NCBI RefSeq assembly: GCF_013820765.1
Contig: NZ_JABJVM010000001.1
Span: 248,001 to 312,000, forward strand
Source of the DNA: Paenilisteria rustica
GTDB lineage: Bacteria > Bacillota > Bacilli > Lactobacillales > Listeriaceae
Reading direction: 5' to 3'
DNA: 64,000 nt
In this document: positions 19,272 to 31,327 of the stretch, piece by piece
Numbering within the stretch: the stretch's first letter is position 1
Layout: the number at the start of each line of letters is the position of its first letter
Program-made: the position numbers and the translations under genes
Notes under the pieces: generated by a model
Told to the model about the DNA's origin: nothing
What the model saw: only the letters and a program-made list of their open reading frames with translations
Database searches by the model: none

Positions 19272-20438
19272 ATGAGATATTTAACTGCGGGAGAATCACA
19301 CGGCCCAGGACTTACGACGATTATTGAAGGATTGCCAGCGGGGATGCCACTTTTGGCGGAGGATATTAATACGGATTTGAAGAGACGTCAAGGTGGACAC
19401 GGACGCGGGGCACGGATGCGTATTGAAACGGATCGGGCGCAAATTTCAGCAGGAGTTCGCCACGGTAAAACGATGGGATCGCCTGTTGCTATTTTTGTGG
19501 AGAATAAAGATTGGAAAAAATGGGAAACGGTAATGAGTATTGAGCCGGTGCCAGCGGAAAAAGAGGCATCGCGTAAAGTTTCTCGTCCACGTCCAGGTCA
19601 TGCGGATTTGGTTGGTGGAATGAAATACGGACATCGTGATATGCGTAATGTGTTGGAGCGTTCTTCAGCCCGTGAGACAACAGTGCGTGTGGCGGCTGGC
19701 GCGATTGCTCGGAAATTATTGCTAGAGCTTGGCATCGAGGTTGCTGGGCATGTATTGGAAATCGGTGGCGTGCGCGCGGAATTGACGCGTGATTACTCGA
19801 TTAAGGAGATTCAAGAGATTTCTGAGGCGTCTTCTGTGCGTTGTTTGGATACGGCAAAAGAGGAAGAGATGAAGCAGAAAATCGATGAAGCGAAGAAAAA
19901 TGGGGACACAATTGGTGGGATTGTCGAAGTTGTCGTTGGCGGCGTGCCTGCAGGTCTTGGTAGCTATGTGCAATGGGATCGCAAACTCGATGCAAAAATT
20001 GCGCAGGCTATCGTGAGTATTAATGCGTTTAAAGGTGCGGAATTTGGTGTCGGTTTTGAGGCGGCGCGTAAACCGGGTAGCGAGGTCATGGATGAGATTC
20101 TATGGTCGGAGGACGATGGCTATACGAGACGCACGAACAATCTTGGTGGTTTTGAAGGCGGAATGACGAACGGGATGCCGATTGTGGTTCGCGGTGTTAT
20201 GAAGCCGATCCCGACTCTATACAAGCCACTCCAAAGTGTGGATATTGATTCGAAGGAAGTATTTAACGCAAGTGTGGAGCGTTCGGATAGCTGTGCGGTT
20301 CCTGCGGCGAGTGTTGTAGCGGAAGCGGTTGTTGCTTGGGAAGTTGCGCAAGCGGTATTGGAAAAATTTGATAGTGATCGTTTTGACGTACTACGGGCGC
20401 ACGTGGAAGAACATCGCGCAATGACGAGGGAGTTTTAA
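19272..20438 (+). CDS. aroC: Chorismate synthase
   Basis: 388-residue enzyme making chorismate from EPSP using reduced flavin. The family N-terminus [15 protein letters not shown] and the signatures [20 protein letters not shown] and [12 protein letters not shown] are visible. ATG 19272 fits the family start, and AGAGGA lies upstream; the in-frame ATG at 19254 adds six residues without homology. First gene of the aroC-aroB-aroH-hisC-tyrA-aroA operon. Confidence 0.96.
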   Translation: MRYLTAGESHGPGLTTIIEGLPAGMPLLAEDINTDLKRRQGGHGRGARMRIETDRAQISAGVRHGKTMGSPVAIFVENKDWKKWETVMSIEPVPAEKEASRKVSRPRPGHADLVGGMKYGHRDMRNVLERSSARETTVRVAAGAIARKLLLELGIEVAGHVLEIGGVRAELTRDYSIKEIQEISEASSVRCLDTAKEEEMKQKIDEAKKNGDTIGGIVEVVVGGVPAGLGSYVQWDRKLDAKIAQAIVSINAFKGAEFGVGFEAARKPGSEVMDEILWSEDDGYTRRTNNLGGFEGGMTNGMPIVVRGVMKPIPTLYKPLQSVDIDSKEVFNASVERSDSCAVPAASVVAEAVVAWEVAQAVLEKFDSDRFDVLRAHVEEHRAMTREF

Positions 20439-20440
20439 GG

Positions 20441-21526
20441 ATGGCAGAAATCACAGTGACGACGAAGGATAAGGTCTATTCGGTCTATATTAGCCAGAAT
20501 GCGTTACGTGAGCAAGCGGAGGGCTTGGTTACAGAACTGAGCCGTTTTTCGCAAGTATTCGTGATGACAGATGCGAATGTCGCGGAAGCTCATATGTCGA
20601 AAATGAACGATCTGCTTGCCCCGCTTGAAAAGGTTTCCTATTATGTGACGCCATCTGGTGAAGAGGCGAAGACATTTGCGGTTTACGAGGATGCAATGAC
20701 GAAAGCGATTGAGATTGGTCTGGATCGCAAATCGGTCTTGCTTGCTTTTGGTGGTGGCGTGATTGGGGACCTCGGTGGCTTTGTAGCTTCGACGTATATG
20801 CGAGGAATTGCTTTTTATCAAATTCCGACGACTGTTTTGGCGCATGATAGTGCGGTTGGCGGGAAAGTGGCGATTAATCACCCATTAGGCAAAAATATGG
20901 TCGGAAATTTTTATCAACCGGAGGCCGTGATTTATGATACGTCTTTACTTGGGACGCTTTCGGAGCGGGAAATGCGTTCTGGCTTTGCGGAATTAGTGAA
21001 GCACGCGTTGATTCAGGACCCGGCGTTACTTGTGGAATTGATGGCAACTTACAAAACGCCGATGGATTTGTACAGCGTGGATTTAACCAACTATCTTGCG
21101 CGCGGTATCGAGATTAAGGCTGAGATTGTGTCACAGGATGAGACGGAGCAAGGTGTCCGTGCCTATTTGAATTTTGGGCATACGATGGGTCATGCGATTG
21201 AGGCGTACGGTGAGTTTGGCAAATGGCTTCACGGGGAATCCATTATGTTCGGGATGATTTACGCGCTGGACATGAGTGAGCAGTTGCTAGGTCTTTCCTT
21301 TGATAAAGAGGCATTGCTTAAATGGCTTGCGGCGCTGGGATATGATGTGACAATGCCTGCGAATCTTGATTTTTCCGTTTTGTTAGAAAATATGAAACAT
21401 GATAAAAAGACGACATTTAACGAAATAACGATGATATTGCTTGAAGAAATTGGTAAACCGAAAATTCAAAAAGTATCGGATGATGTGATAGAAGCAACAT
21501 TTAGAAGAGTGAGTCAGGAGGCGTAG
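20441..21526 (+). CDS. aroB: 3-dehydroquinate synthase
   Basis: 361-residue NAD- and metal-dependent enzyme converting DAHP to 3-dehydroquinate. Motifs: LAFGGGVIGDLGGFVAST, IPTTVLAHDSAVGGK (this family normally has TLLAQVDSSVGGK), and the metal-binding histidines in FGHTMGHAIE and HGESIMFGM. It begins 2 bases after the aroC stop. Confidence 0.96.
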   Translation: MAEITVTTKDKVYSVYISQNALREQAEGLVTELSRFSQVFVMTDANVAEAHMSKMNDLLAPLEKVSYYVTPSGEEAKTFAVYEDAMTKAIEIGLDRKSVLLAFGGGVIGDLGGFVASTYMRGIAFYQIPTTVLAHDSAVGGKVAINHPLGKNMVGNFYQPEAVIYDTSLLGTLSEREMRSGFAELVKHALIQDPALLVELMATYKTPMDLYSVDLTNYLARGIEIKAEIVSQDETEQGVRAYLNFGHTMGHAIEAYGEFGKWLHGESIMFGMIYALDMSEQLLGLSFDKEALLKWLAALGYDVTMPANLDFSVLLENMKHDKKTTFNEITMILLEEIGKPKIQKVSDDVIEATFRRVSQEA

Positions 21527-21528
21527 AA

Positions 21529-21894
21529 ATGATCAGAGGTATTAGAGGTGCAACAACAGTGACGGAGAATACGCCGGAAGCGATTTATAAGGCAACGATT
21601 GACTTATTCCAAGCGATTGTGACGGAAAATAATTTGGCGCCAGAAATGATTTCATCGGTTTTGACATCGGTAACGAGTGATATTGATGCGGCATTTCCTG
21701 CTAAGCCGATTCGTGAATTAGCTGATTTTGAATTTGTACCGATTATGGGTGTGATGGAAATCCCGGTAACAGGCGCGCTTGCGATGTGTATTAGGTTGAT
21801 GGTGAACGCGGAGGTTGGCGAAGTCCCGCAACAAGATGTGGTACATGTTTACTTAGAAGGTGCACGGGTTTTACGACCAGATTTGGCGAAGTAG
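21529..21894 (+). CDS. aroH: Chorismate mutase, AroH type
   Basis: 121-residue monofunctional chorismate mutase of the trimeric Bacillus AroH fold, distinct from the helical AroQ type. RGIRGATTV at the N-terminus and the C-terminal VYLEGARVLRPDL are diagnostic. It converts chorismate to prephenate, the substrate of the TyrA encoded two genes on. CAGGAGG precedes the ATG. Confidence 0.95.
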   Translation: MIRGIRGATTVTENTPEAIYKATIDLFQAIVTENNLAPEMISSVLTSVTSDIDAAFPAKPIRELADFEFVPIMGVMEIPVTGALAMCIRLMVNAEVGEVPQQDVVHVYLEGARVLRPDLAK

Positions 21895-21906
21895 GAGGTA
21901 ACAGGA

Positions 21907-22992
21907 ATGAAATGGAAAACGACATTAAACGGCTTACATTCATATAAACCAGGAAAACGGGAAGAGCAGGTAATGGCGGAACTTGGCTTGACGGAAATTA
22001 CAAAGCTGTCTTCGAATGAAAATCCACACGGTGTTTCTGAAAAAGTGGCGGATTATTTGAAGCAAGTAGATGTAAGCGTTGAAATCTACCCAGACGGTTG
22101 GGCATCGGATTTACGAACGCAACTTGCGACGTATCATGGTGTGAAAGAGGATGAGCTGATTTTCACAAGCGGTGTGGATGAGTTGATTGCCTTATTATCA
22201 AGGACTTTGTTGTCTCCTTCGACGAGCACTGTCATGGCTGCACCAACTTTCCCGCAGTATCGTCAAAATGCATGCATTGAAGGTGCGGAAGTTCGTGAAA
22301 TCGCGCTAACTAAAAATGGAGATCATGATTTACCGGCAATGCTTGCGGCGATTGATGAAACGACGAGTATTGTTTGGCTTTGTAACCCGAATAATCCAAC
22401 TGGGAATTACATAGTGCTAGATGAGATTATTCCATTTTTGCGCCAGGTTCCAGAAGACGTCTTAGTTGTGCTGGATGAGGCGTACATTGAATATGTGGAA
22501 CCGCAGCCAGAGACTCGCAGCGCGCTAATTTATGAGTTTTCGAATCTTATCATTACGCGCACATTTAGTAAAATTTATGGATTGGCTAGTTCTCGTGTTG
22601 GTTATGGTATTGCAAACGCTGAAATTATTAGCCAAGTTAACATTGTGAGACCGCCATTTAATACGACGACAATGGGGCAAAAATTAGCTCAGATTGCTCT
22701 TGCGGATCAAGGCTTTATTGAGAAATGCCGTTTGGAAAATGCAGCTGGTCGCAAACAGTATGAAGCTTTCGCGGCTCAAAATGAGGCTGTTTTCGTCTAT
22801 CCGTCACAAGGAAATTTTGTTTTAGTCGATATCGGTCAACCGGCGGACGATGTATTTCGCTATTTAGAAAAGAACGGCTACATTGTGCGTTCTGGTTCGG
22901 CACTTGGATTTCCTACTGCCGTGCGCATAACCATTGGGAAAGCGTCGGAAAATGCAGCGGTGATTGCGCTGCTGCAACAATTAGTAAAGTAA
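21907..22992 (+). CDS. hisC: Histidinol-phosphate/aromatic aminotransferase
   Basis: 361-residue fold-type I PLP aminotransferase. The Schiff-base lysine lies in [16 protein letters not shown], with CNPNNPTGN and LSSNENPHG also visible. In this operon it most likely also transaminates 4-hydroxyphenylpyruvate/phenylpyruvate, serving Tyr, Phe and His pathways, as known for Bacillus HisC. AGGAGGT precedes the ATG. Confidence 0.92.
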   Translation: MKWKTTLNGLHSYKPGKREEQVMAELGLTEITKLSSNENPHGVSEKVADYLKQVDVSVEIYPDGWASDLRTQLATYHGVKEDELIFTSGVDELIALLSRTLLSPSTSTVMAAPTFPQYRQNACIEGAEVREIALTKNGDHDLPAMLAAIDETTSIVWLCNPNNPTGNYIVLDEIIPFLRQVPEDVLVVLDEAYIEYVEPQPETRSALIYEFSNLIITRTFSKIYGLASSRVGYGIANAEIISQVNIVRPPFNTTTMGQKLAQIALADQGFIEKCRLENAAGRKQYEAFAAQNEAVFVYPSQGNFVLVDIGQPADDVFRYLEKNGYIVRSGSALGFPTAVRITIGKASENAAVIALLQQLVK

Positions 22993-23005
22993 GGGGTTTT
23001 GGAGG

Positions 23006-25391
<2,386 letters not shown>

Positions 25392-25394
25392 GCG

Positions 25395-25429
25395 AAAAAA
25401 ACGTGTGCAGCTTTTGCACACGTTTTTTT
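25395..25429 (+). terminator. aro operon terminator
   Basis: AAAAAAACGTGTGCA pairs perfectly with TGCACACGTTTTTTT around a 5-base loop. Confidence 0.93.
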
Positions 25430-25464
25430 AATGCGTGCAAAAATCAAACTTTTTTGCACGCATT
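25430..25464. promoter_or_regulatory. Perfect 14-bp palindrome at the fic promoter (putative operator)
   Basis: AATGCGTGCAAAAA at 25430-25443 is the exact reverse complement of 25451-25464, with a 7-base centre. Its right arm contains the likely -35 (TTGCAC, 25454-25459). TATACT follows at 25478-25483 with a TGC extended -10 and an 18-base spacer. It could be an operator for a repressor, or a hairpin. Confidence 0.55.
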
Positions 25465-25509
25465 GTGTTTTGTATGCTATACTTAAAGAAAGAGAAGGGA
25501 CGGAGGCTA

Positions 25510-26574
25510 ATGCTATTAGAATTGCCTAATCACAAGGTAAACACAGATACAGTAACAATCTATAAGCAGTTGGCAAAGTCAAATCGTGCCTTAGCAGAAT
25601 TAAAAGGATATTCTGCGACGATACCGAATCAGTACATCCTGATTAATGCCATGACACTAAATGAAGCCAAGGATAGCTCGGCCATCGAACAAATTATCAC
25701 TACCCATGACGATTTATATCAAGCCATGTCCAAAGATAAGGTCCGCGATGCTGCGACGAAAGAAGTGCTCAACTATCGACACGCGCTTTGGGAAGGCTAT
25801 CAGTATATCTTAAAACGTGATATTATCACAACTGCCCTCATCGAACATATCCAACGCATCATTGAAAATAGCAAAACGGGGATTCGTAAAGTTCCTGGTA
25901 CGGCTATCAAAAACGTGACAACAGATGAAATCATCTATACGCCGCCACAATCAGAATTGGAAATTAGAGATTTGCTTGCGGATCTTGAGCAGTACATTAA
26001 TCTGGATGACGGTACAGATCCACTAATCAAGTTGGCGCTTATCCATTATCAGTTCGAGGCGATTCATCCATTTTACGATGGTAATGGTCGTAGTGGGCGA
26101 ATTTTGAATATATTGTATCTTGTATTGATGGGATTACTAGAGAGCCCAGTGCTTTATTTGAGCAAGTATATTTTGCGGACGAAGAAAGAATATTACGTAT
26201 TACTCCGAAAAATACAGCAGGATAGTAGTTACTTCGAAGAGTGGGTAGTTTATATTTTAAAAGGGGTGGAGGAAACAGCGAGGGAGACGTTAAAAATCAT
26301 TCGTTCGATTACAGAGGCGATGGTCGAGTATGGGCAGGAGCTGAAGGAGAAGTTGCCTAAATTATATTCAAAGGAACTAGTCGAGACGCTGTTTTATGAA
26401 TTTTATACGAAAATCATATATGTGGAGCAACATTTGAACGTTTCCAGGAGAACTGCGGTGACTTATTTGCAAAAGCTGGAGGAGCATGGCTTTCTGATTT
26501 CGGAGATGATTGGGAGAGAACGGGTATATAAGAATAAAGTGTTGTTTGATTTGATTGAGCAGGCGAACAAGTAA
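25510..26574 (+). CDS. Fic-domain AMP-transferase with C-terminal winged helix
   Basis: 354-residue Fic protein, expected to AMPylate itself or other proteins. An N-terminal Fic_N-type region carries a putative inhibitory helix (Ser56-Ser-Ala-Ile-Glu60 in DSSAIEQI). The core active-site motif HPFYDGNGRSGR (His186) is intact. A C-terminal winged-helix/HTH segment (about 300-354; VSRRTAVTYLQKLEEHG) suggests DNA binding and autoregulation. ATG 25510 follows CGGAGG. It sits alone between aroA and the TPR gene with its own promoter and the perfect palindrome. No antitoxin gene adjoins it. Confidence 0.9.
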   Translation: MLLELPNHKVNTDTVTIYKQLAKSNRALAELKGYSATIPNQYILINAMTLNEAKDSSAIEQIITTHDDLYQAMSKDKVRDAATKEVLNYRHALWEGYQYILKRDIITTALIEHIQRIIENSKTGIRKVPGTAIKNVTTDEIIYTPPQSELEIRDLLADLEQYINLDDGTDPLIKLALIHYQFEAIHPFYDGNGRSGRILNILYLVLMGLLESPVLYLSKYILRTKKEYYVLLRKIQQDSSYFEEWVVYILKGVEETARETLKIIRSITEAMVEYGQELKEKLPKLYSKELVETLFYEFYTKIIYVEQHLNVSRRTAVTYLQKLEEHGFLISEMIGRERVYKNKVLFDLIEQANK

Positions 26575-26598
26575 GTTGGAAAATCGGAGAAAGACTGT

Positions 26599-26627
26599 TT
26601 GACTTGTTTTGACCTTTCCGTTATAAT
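26599..26627 (+). promoter_or_regulatory. Promoter of the TPR gene
   Basis: TTGACT, 17 bases, perfect TATAAT, about 38 bases before the ATG. Confidence 0.75.
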
Positions 26628-26665
26628 AAGCCTACAAAACTAGGATAGATGTGAGGAGATTGATC

Positions 26666-27916
26666 ATGAAATTTGCAGAGCAGATGTTAGCGGCTTTAGA
26701 GCAGGAAAACTTGCCTGAGGCGCAGAAATATTTTAAGCAAGCCTTACAGGAAGGAACGGATGAGGAGCAGTACTGGTTAGCAGAACAATTAATGCAACTG
26801 GGGTTCTTAGAAGAAGCGGAAGATTTGTATGAACTTTTGCTTGCGAAATACAAGGATGAAGGGGAATTATTGGTTCGTGCGGCAGAGGTTGCGATTGAGA
26901 AGGATGATATCGAGACGGCGATGGAATATTTGGAGCAGGTAAACACACAGGACGAAGCTTATCCAGAGAGTTTATTAGTGCTCGCGGATTTATATCAGAT
27001 GCAGGGGCTTTTTGAAGTGACGGAGGCGAAGTTGCAGCAGGCTAAGAGTCTGTTGCCGAATGAGGCTGTGATTGATTTTGCGTTAGGAGAATTTTATTTG
27101 TCGACAGCACGATTTGCGTCGGCGGTGCAGAGCTATCAGGCAGTACTTGATGCGGGCGTGACGGAAATTGCGGGTAGCCAGATTTTTGAACGGATTGCGG
27201 AGAGTTTGGCGAGTAGCGGTTCATTCGAAGAGGCGATTCACTATTATGAGAAGGCGATTGCGGAACAAGAGGATGTCAATACGCTATTCGGGCTTGGACT
27301 GACCAGTTTTCAGGCGAAGGATTATACGAAGGCGATTTCGGCTTTGGAACGCTTGAAAGAACATGATCCTGGCTTCACAACGCTTTACACGTACCTTGCC
27401 AAGAGCTATGAGGAAAATGGCGAGCCGGAGAAGGCGCTGGAAGCATTGGTTGATGGTTTGAAGCAAGATGAATTCAATAAAGAAATGTTTTTGGAAGCTG
27501 GAAAATTAGCTTGGAAAAACGATCAGGCTGCGGATGCGGAACATTATTTCCGTCAAGCCATCGCGCTTGACCCAGAGTTCATTGATGCGATTTTAGAAGT
27601 GAACAAAATTTTGCTTAAAAAAGACGACCATGAGGGCATTGTGGAACTTGTGGAGTCGTTAGAACGCGAAATTGTCACGGAACCACAAATTTTCTGGGAC
27701 GTAAGTGTTGCATATCAGGAGCTAGATATCTATAATAAAGCAAAAGAAAACTATGAATTAGCACACCCACATTTTAGCGAAAACGCAACATTTTTGAAGG
27801 AATATGGCTTATTTTTACGCGAAGACGGTGATATTGCGAAGTCGGAAGAAGTATTGGCGGTGTATTTGACACTCGAGCCAGGTGATGAAGAGGTTTTAAG
27901 TTTATTAGGTTATTAA
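26666..27916 (+). CDS. Tetratricopeptide-repeat protein (YpiA-like)
   Basis: 416-residue acidic, soluble all-helical protein built of about ten or more TPR units, for example FEEAIHYYEKAIAEQEDVNTLF-type and PEKALEALVDGLKQDEFNKE-type repeats. It likely acts as a protein-interaction scaffold; no catalytic motif. Named from position before ypiB, as in Bacillus after aroE. AGGAG precedes ATG 26666; the upstream in-frame start at 26651 overlaps that site. Confidence 0.85.
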   Translation: MKFAEQMLAALEQENLPEAQKYFKQALQEGTDEEQYWLAEQLMQLGFLEEAEDLYELLLAKYKDEGELLVRAAEVAIEKDDIETAMEYLEQVNTQDEAYPESLLVLADLYQMQGLFEVTEAKLQQAKSLLPNEAVIDFALGEFYLSTARFASAVQSYQAVLDAGVTEIAGSQIFERIAESLASSGSFEEAIHYYEKAIAEQEDVNTLFGLGLTSFQAKDYTKAISALERLKEHDPGFTTLYTYLAKSYEENGEPEKALEALVDGLKQDEFNKEMFLEAGKLAWKNDQAADAEHYFRQAIALDPEFIDAILEVNKILLKKDDHEGIVELVESLEREIVTEPQIFWDVSVAYQELDIYNKAKENYELAHPHFSENATFLKEYGLFLREDGDIAKSEEVLAVYLTLEPGDEEVLSLLGY

Positions 27917-27946
27917 TCCCCACTTTGATGGGAAGGAGTGAGTGAA

Positions 27947-28480
27947 ATGAAAGCATCAATTAGCATTGAAGACAAGAAGGAATTTGTTAGATGGTTGTTA
28001 AATAAGCATCAAATGAAAATTAGAGAATCGATGTGGATTCTAAATTATATTGCGGGTCATGACCAAATCATGAAATATGTTCACTTCGTTGATAATGCAG
28101 AAGGGTGCCCTCGTGGTCTTGTGCTCACTTCTCTCGGAGTGGATGACGAGCCGTTTCGATTCTTTAAAGGAAATATTGTGACGACGGATCCAGAGAAGGC
28201 GTTTCATGATATTCGTTTGAATTGGGATGAGGATATTTATATTCAGTTGCATTTCCCGGAAAGCTTGACATCCCCTCGTTACGCTTTTGTTCGCGAGGAT
28301 AATCCGTTTGAAGAGTTACTGATTTCAGACAAGGAAAAGCAAATCGCGGCACAGTTTTTGGATACGGTTGTGGAGCATTTTTCAAAAGAGAAATTATTAC
28401 TGGAAATCGATGAGGCATTGGATGCGCATGATGAAGAGCGATTCCAAAGTTTGATGGAGCAGTTTAAACAGTATAGTTAA
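27947..28480 (+). CDS. ypiB: YpiB-like UPF0302 family protein
   Basis: 177-residue soluble protein of unknown function. The N-terminal half has the conserved [28 protein letters not shown], and the C-terminus is a short helical [14 protein letters not shown] segment typical of the IDEAL domain. AAGGAG lies 8 bases before ATG 27947. Co-transcribed with the TPR gene (30-base gap), terminator after it. In Bacillus qcrABC follows nearby; it is absent here. Confidence 0.85.
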   Translation: MKASISIEDKKEFVRWLLNKHQMKIRESMWILNYIAGHDQIMKYVHFVDNAEGCPRGLVLTSLGVDDEPFRFFKGNIVTTDPEKAFHDIRLNWDEDIYIQLHFPESLTSPRYAFVREDNPFEELLISDKEKQIAAQFLDTVVEHFSKEKLLLEIDEALDAHDEERFQSLMEQFKQYS

Positions 28481-28488
28481 TAGGAGAA

Positions 28489-28519
28489 GCGCCTGTCTTT
28501 CGCGGACAGGTGTTTTTGT
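28489..28519 (+). terminator. ypiB terminator
   Basis: CGCCTGTC pairs with GACAGGTG, followed by TTTTTG. Confidence 0.85.
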
Positions 28520-28579
28520 TTTCTGTTTTTGGACGAGTCTGGTATCATGGGAAAAGAGAGTTTTTTATGGGGGTGCACA

Positions 28580-29173
28580 ATGTATCGTTACTTAGCGAAC
28601 AGGTCGTTTTTGCGATTGCTGTTTATTGTTAATTTACTGGGGGCTGTTTATGGGTATATTTGGTACATCCCTCAACTGAAAATTACGGAACCTCGCTTTT
28701 GGGTTTTTGTACCGGATAGCCCGACTGCGATTTTATTTTTCGTATTTGTATTGATGGCTTGGTTGGCGAAGAAACATTGGCCGTTAATGGAGGCGCTGGC
28801 TTTTGTCTGTTTGGTGAAATACGGATTATGGGCTGTAGGTATGAATATTGCTTACATGATAAATCTAGGTTACTTGGACACGATGAGTTTGACGCTACTC
28901 ACGTCACACGGTTTAATGGCCGTGCAGGGGCTTGTTTATGCACCATTTTATCGAATTAAATATGAGCATTTTGCGATTGCGGCGATTTGGGTGTTACATA
29001 ATGATGTCATTGACTACTTATTTGGTCAGATGCCGATTTATGGTGGACTTGACCAATATATTACGACGATTGGTTACTGCACATTTTGGTTGACTATTTT
29101 CGTTTTATGGACGGTTTATGAAAAAACACTGAAAAAGGATTCGTTTAAATTAGAATTTCCTCATGAAGCCTAA
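28580..29173 (+). CDS. DUF1405 membrane protein (YpjA-like)
   Basis: 197-residue polytopic membrane protein with about six helices; function unknown. The family traits WYIPQL near the N-terminus and a tryptophan-rich interior are visible. ATG 28580 follows GGGGGTG. Extended -10 TGG-TATCAT upstream (about 28543-28551). Position after ypiB matches Bacillus ypjA. Confidence 0.82.
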   Translation: MYRYLANRSFLRLLFIVNLLGAVYGYIWYIPQLKITEPRFWVFVPDSPTAILFFVFVLMAWLAKKHWPLMEALAFVCLVKYGLWAVGMNIAYMINLGYLDTMSLTLLTSHGLMAVQGLVYAPFYRIKYEHFAIAAIWVLHNDVIDYLFGQMPIYGGLDQYITTIGYCTFWLTIFVLWTVYEKTLKKDSFKLEFPHEA

Positions 29174-29179
29174 AAGTTG

Positions 29180-29208
29180 TTGAGGTTTGGCGTTTTCTCC
29201 TTTATAAT
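29180..29208 (+). promoter_or_regulatory. Promoter of the zinc peptidase gene
   Basis: TTGAGG, 17 bases, perfect TATAAT, 30 bases before the start codon. Confidence 0.7.
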
Positions 29209-29237
29209 TAAAAGTAATCAGTAGCAGTTAGGATGGG

Positions 29238-29930
29238 ATGGATTATATGAGTATTCAAATGTACATTATTTATTTTCTGATTGTCGCGTTAATACCTTTA
29301 TGGGCGCAATATCGTGTAAAGAGTACGTATTCGCATTATTCGAAGGTAGCGATTCGTACAGGATTGACAGGTGCGCAAGTGGCACGCCAAATTTTGGATG
29401 CGAATGGTTTGTCGAATATACCGGTTAATGAAACTGGCGGCGTATTAAGCGATCACTATGATCCACGAAAAAAAGCTGTTTTCCTATCTTCGGCCAACTT
29501 TAACGGTCGTTCGATTGCAGGAACAGCAGTAGCGGCGCATGAAGTGGGGCACGCGATTCAGGATGCGCAAGACTATACGTTCATGCGTTTTCGCTCGGCG
29601 CTTGTTCCAATTACGATGTTTAGCTCGAATGCCTCTTGGGTGTTTTTAATTATCGGGATGTTGGCGACCTTGCCTAACTTGATGCTTATTGGTATTGTTT
29701 TAATGGCAATCGGTGTCTTGTTCCAATTGATCACACTGCCAGTTGAGTTCGATGCCTCTAAACGGGCGCTCGTGCAGATTAACCAATTAGGCCTTGTTGA
29801 TTCAGCGGAATTACCGCAAGCTCGTAAAGTACTAAGCGCAGCCGCGATGACATATGTTGCAGCCATGGCAGTAGCTGTTTTAGAGCTTTTGAGATTAATC
29901 TTAATTTTTACAGGTATGAACCGAAACTAG
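29238..29930 (+). CDS. Zinc metallopeptidase (YugP family)
   Basis: 230-residue membrane protein with N-terminal helix, zinc motif HEVGH (His101, Glu102, His105) preceded by GTAVAA, and two or three C-terminal helices. DUF2227/Zn_peptidase_2 family, role uncertain (membrane protein quality control is suggested for the family). The start may be ATG 29238 or ATG 29247; neither has a strong ribosome binding site (AGGATGGG lies upstream). Confidence 0.85.
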   Translation: MDYMSIQMYIIYFLIVALIPLWAQYRVKSTYSHYSKVAIRTGLTGAQVARQILDANGLSNIPVNETGGVLSDHYDPRKKAVFLSSANFNGRSIAGTAVAAHEVGHAIQDAQDYTFMRFRSALVPITMFSSNASWVFLIIGMLATLPNLMLIGIVLMAIGVLFQLITLPVEFDASKRALVQINQLGLVDSAELPQARKVLSAAAMTYVAAMAVAVLELLRLILIFTGMNRN

Positions 29931-29935
29931 ATTTT

Positions 29936-29963
29936 AAAAAGCGCTCTGTGATGGGCGTTTTTT
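29936..29963 (+). terminator. Terminator after the zinc peptidase gene
   Basis: AAAAAGCGCTC pairs with GGGCGTTTTT (wobble pairs included) around a TGTGAT loop. Confidence 0.75.
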
Positions 29964-29986
29964 GATGGAAAAAAGGATGGGGTATT

Positions 29987-31243
29987 GTGGATTTTGATGT
30001 GATTGTTATTGGTGGTGGTCCGTCGGGTTTGATGGCGGCAATCGCGGCGGCGGAGAAGAATAAGCGGGTATTACTCGTTGAAAAAGGTCCAAAACTAGGT
30101 AGAAAACTGATTTTGTCTGGTGGCGGGCGTTGTAACGTGACGAATCGCAAACCGGCGGATGAAATTATCAAGAATATACCAGGAAACGGGCGTTTTATGT
30201 ATAGTCCATTTTCGGAGTTTAATAATGAAGATATCATCGCCTTTTTTGAGAAATTAGGGGTGGCTTTGAAGGAAGAGGATCATGGCCGGATGTTCCCGGT
30301 GACGGACAGCGCACGTTCGGTGGCTGATGCGATGATTTCACGGCTTGATAAGCTGAACGTGAAAATTTATATGAAGACGCCAGTGAAGCGTGTGAACTAT
30401 CAGGACGGGCAGGTTGTGGGCATTACGCTTGCGGATGGACAAGAAATTGGTGCGCAAGCGGTGATTGTGGCTGTTGGTGGGAAATCAGTGCCACGGACAG
30501 GTTCGACGGGAGATGGGTATACGTGGGCGCGCGAGGCTGGGCATACGATTACGGAATTATATCCGACAGAGGTTCCGATTACATCGCGCGAGGCCTTTAT
30601 CAAGAGCAAGGTGCTGCAAGGTATTTCTCTACGTGACGTGGCGCTCTCGGTTCTAAATCCAAAAGGAAAACCGATTATCACGCATCAAATGGACATGATC
30701 TTCACGCATTTCGGTGTGTCGGGTCCAGCAGCATTGCGCTGTAGCCAATTCGTGATTCAAGGATTGAAGAAATTCGCGGTTCCTGAACTAACGATGATGA
30801 TTGACTTTTTCCCAGATGTATCAAAAGGGGAATTGGAGCAGGAAGTGATGGGACTCGTGAAGGATAATCCTAAAAAGGCTGTCAAAAATGCGTTGAAATC
30901 GGTAATGCAAGAGCGGATGTTATTGTTTTTATTGGAACGTGCGGAAATTGATATCGATGCTGATTGTATTTCGGTTGCACAGAAAAAATGGCAGACATTC
31001 ATCGAAACATTGAAGAAATTTACATTCCAAGTGAACGGCACGCTCGATTTCGAGAAGGCTTTCGTGACGGGTGGTGGTGTTTCTGTGAAGGAGATTATGC
31101 CGAAAGAAATGCAATCAAAGTTGATGCCTGGTCTATTTTTCTGTGGTGAAATATTAGATATTAACGGGTATACGGGTGGTTATAATATTACATGTGCCCT
31201 TGTGACAGGGCGTTTGGCTGGAGTCAATGCGGCATTGCGCTAA
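29987..31243 (+). CDS. HI0933-family flavoprotein (NAD(P)/FAD-dependent oxidoreductase, YtfP-like)
   Basis: 418-residue flavoprotein with N-terminal dinucleotide-binding [15 protein letters not shown], the family block [16 protein letters not shown], and a C-terminal FAD motif [19 protein letters not shown]. Reaction is not established, although homologues are linked to 7,8-dihydro or aminoacetone-like chemistry only by prediction. Start is GTG 29987 after AAAGGATGGGG. A terminator follows; the next gene is convergent. Confidence 0.9.
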   Translation: MDFDVIVIGGGPSGLMAAIAAAEKNKRVLLVEKGPKLGRKLILSGGGRCNVTNRKPADEIIKNIPGNGRFMYSPFSEFNNEDIIAFFEKLGVALKEEDHGRMFPVTDSARSVADAMISRLDKLNVKIYMKTPVKRVNYQDGQVVGITLADGQEIGAQAVIVAVGGKSVPRTGSTGDGYTWAREAGHTITELYPTEVPITSREAFIKSKVLQGISLRDVALSVLNPKGKPIITHQMDMIFTHFGVSGPAALRCSQFVIQGLKKFAVPELTMMIDFFPDVSKGELEQEVMGLVKDNPKKAVKNALKSVMQERMLLFLLERAEIDIDADCISVAQKKWQTFIETLKKFTFQVNGTLDFEKAFVTGGGVSVKEIMPKEMQSKLMPGLFFCGEILDINGYTGGYNITCALVTGRLAGVNAALR

Positions 31244-31247
31244 TTTT

Positions 31248-31284
31248 GAAAGGTGGAGAGAATTCTCTGCCTTTTATTTTTTTT
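31248..31284 (+). terminator. Terminator between the flavoprotein gene and araC-type gene
   Basis: AAAGG..GGAGAG and CTCTGCCTTT arms around AATT with one bulge, followed by a run of T. Confidence 0.75.
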
Positions 31285-31327
31285 GATGCAAGTACTATAG
31301 GACGGCAGTTTACGCCATAATAATATA

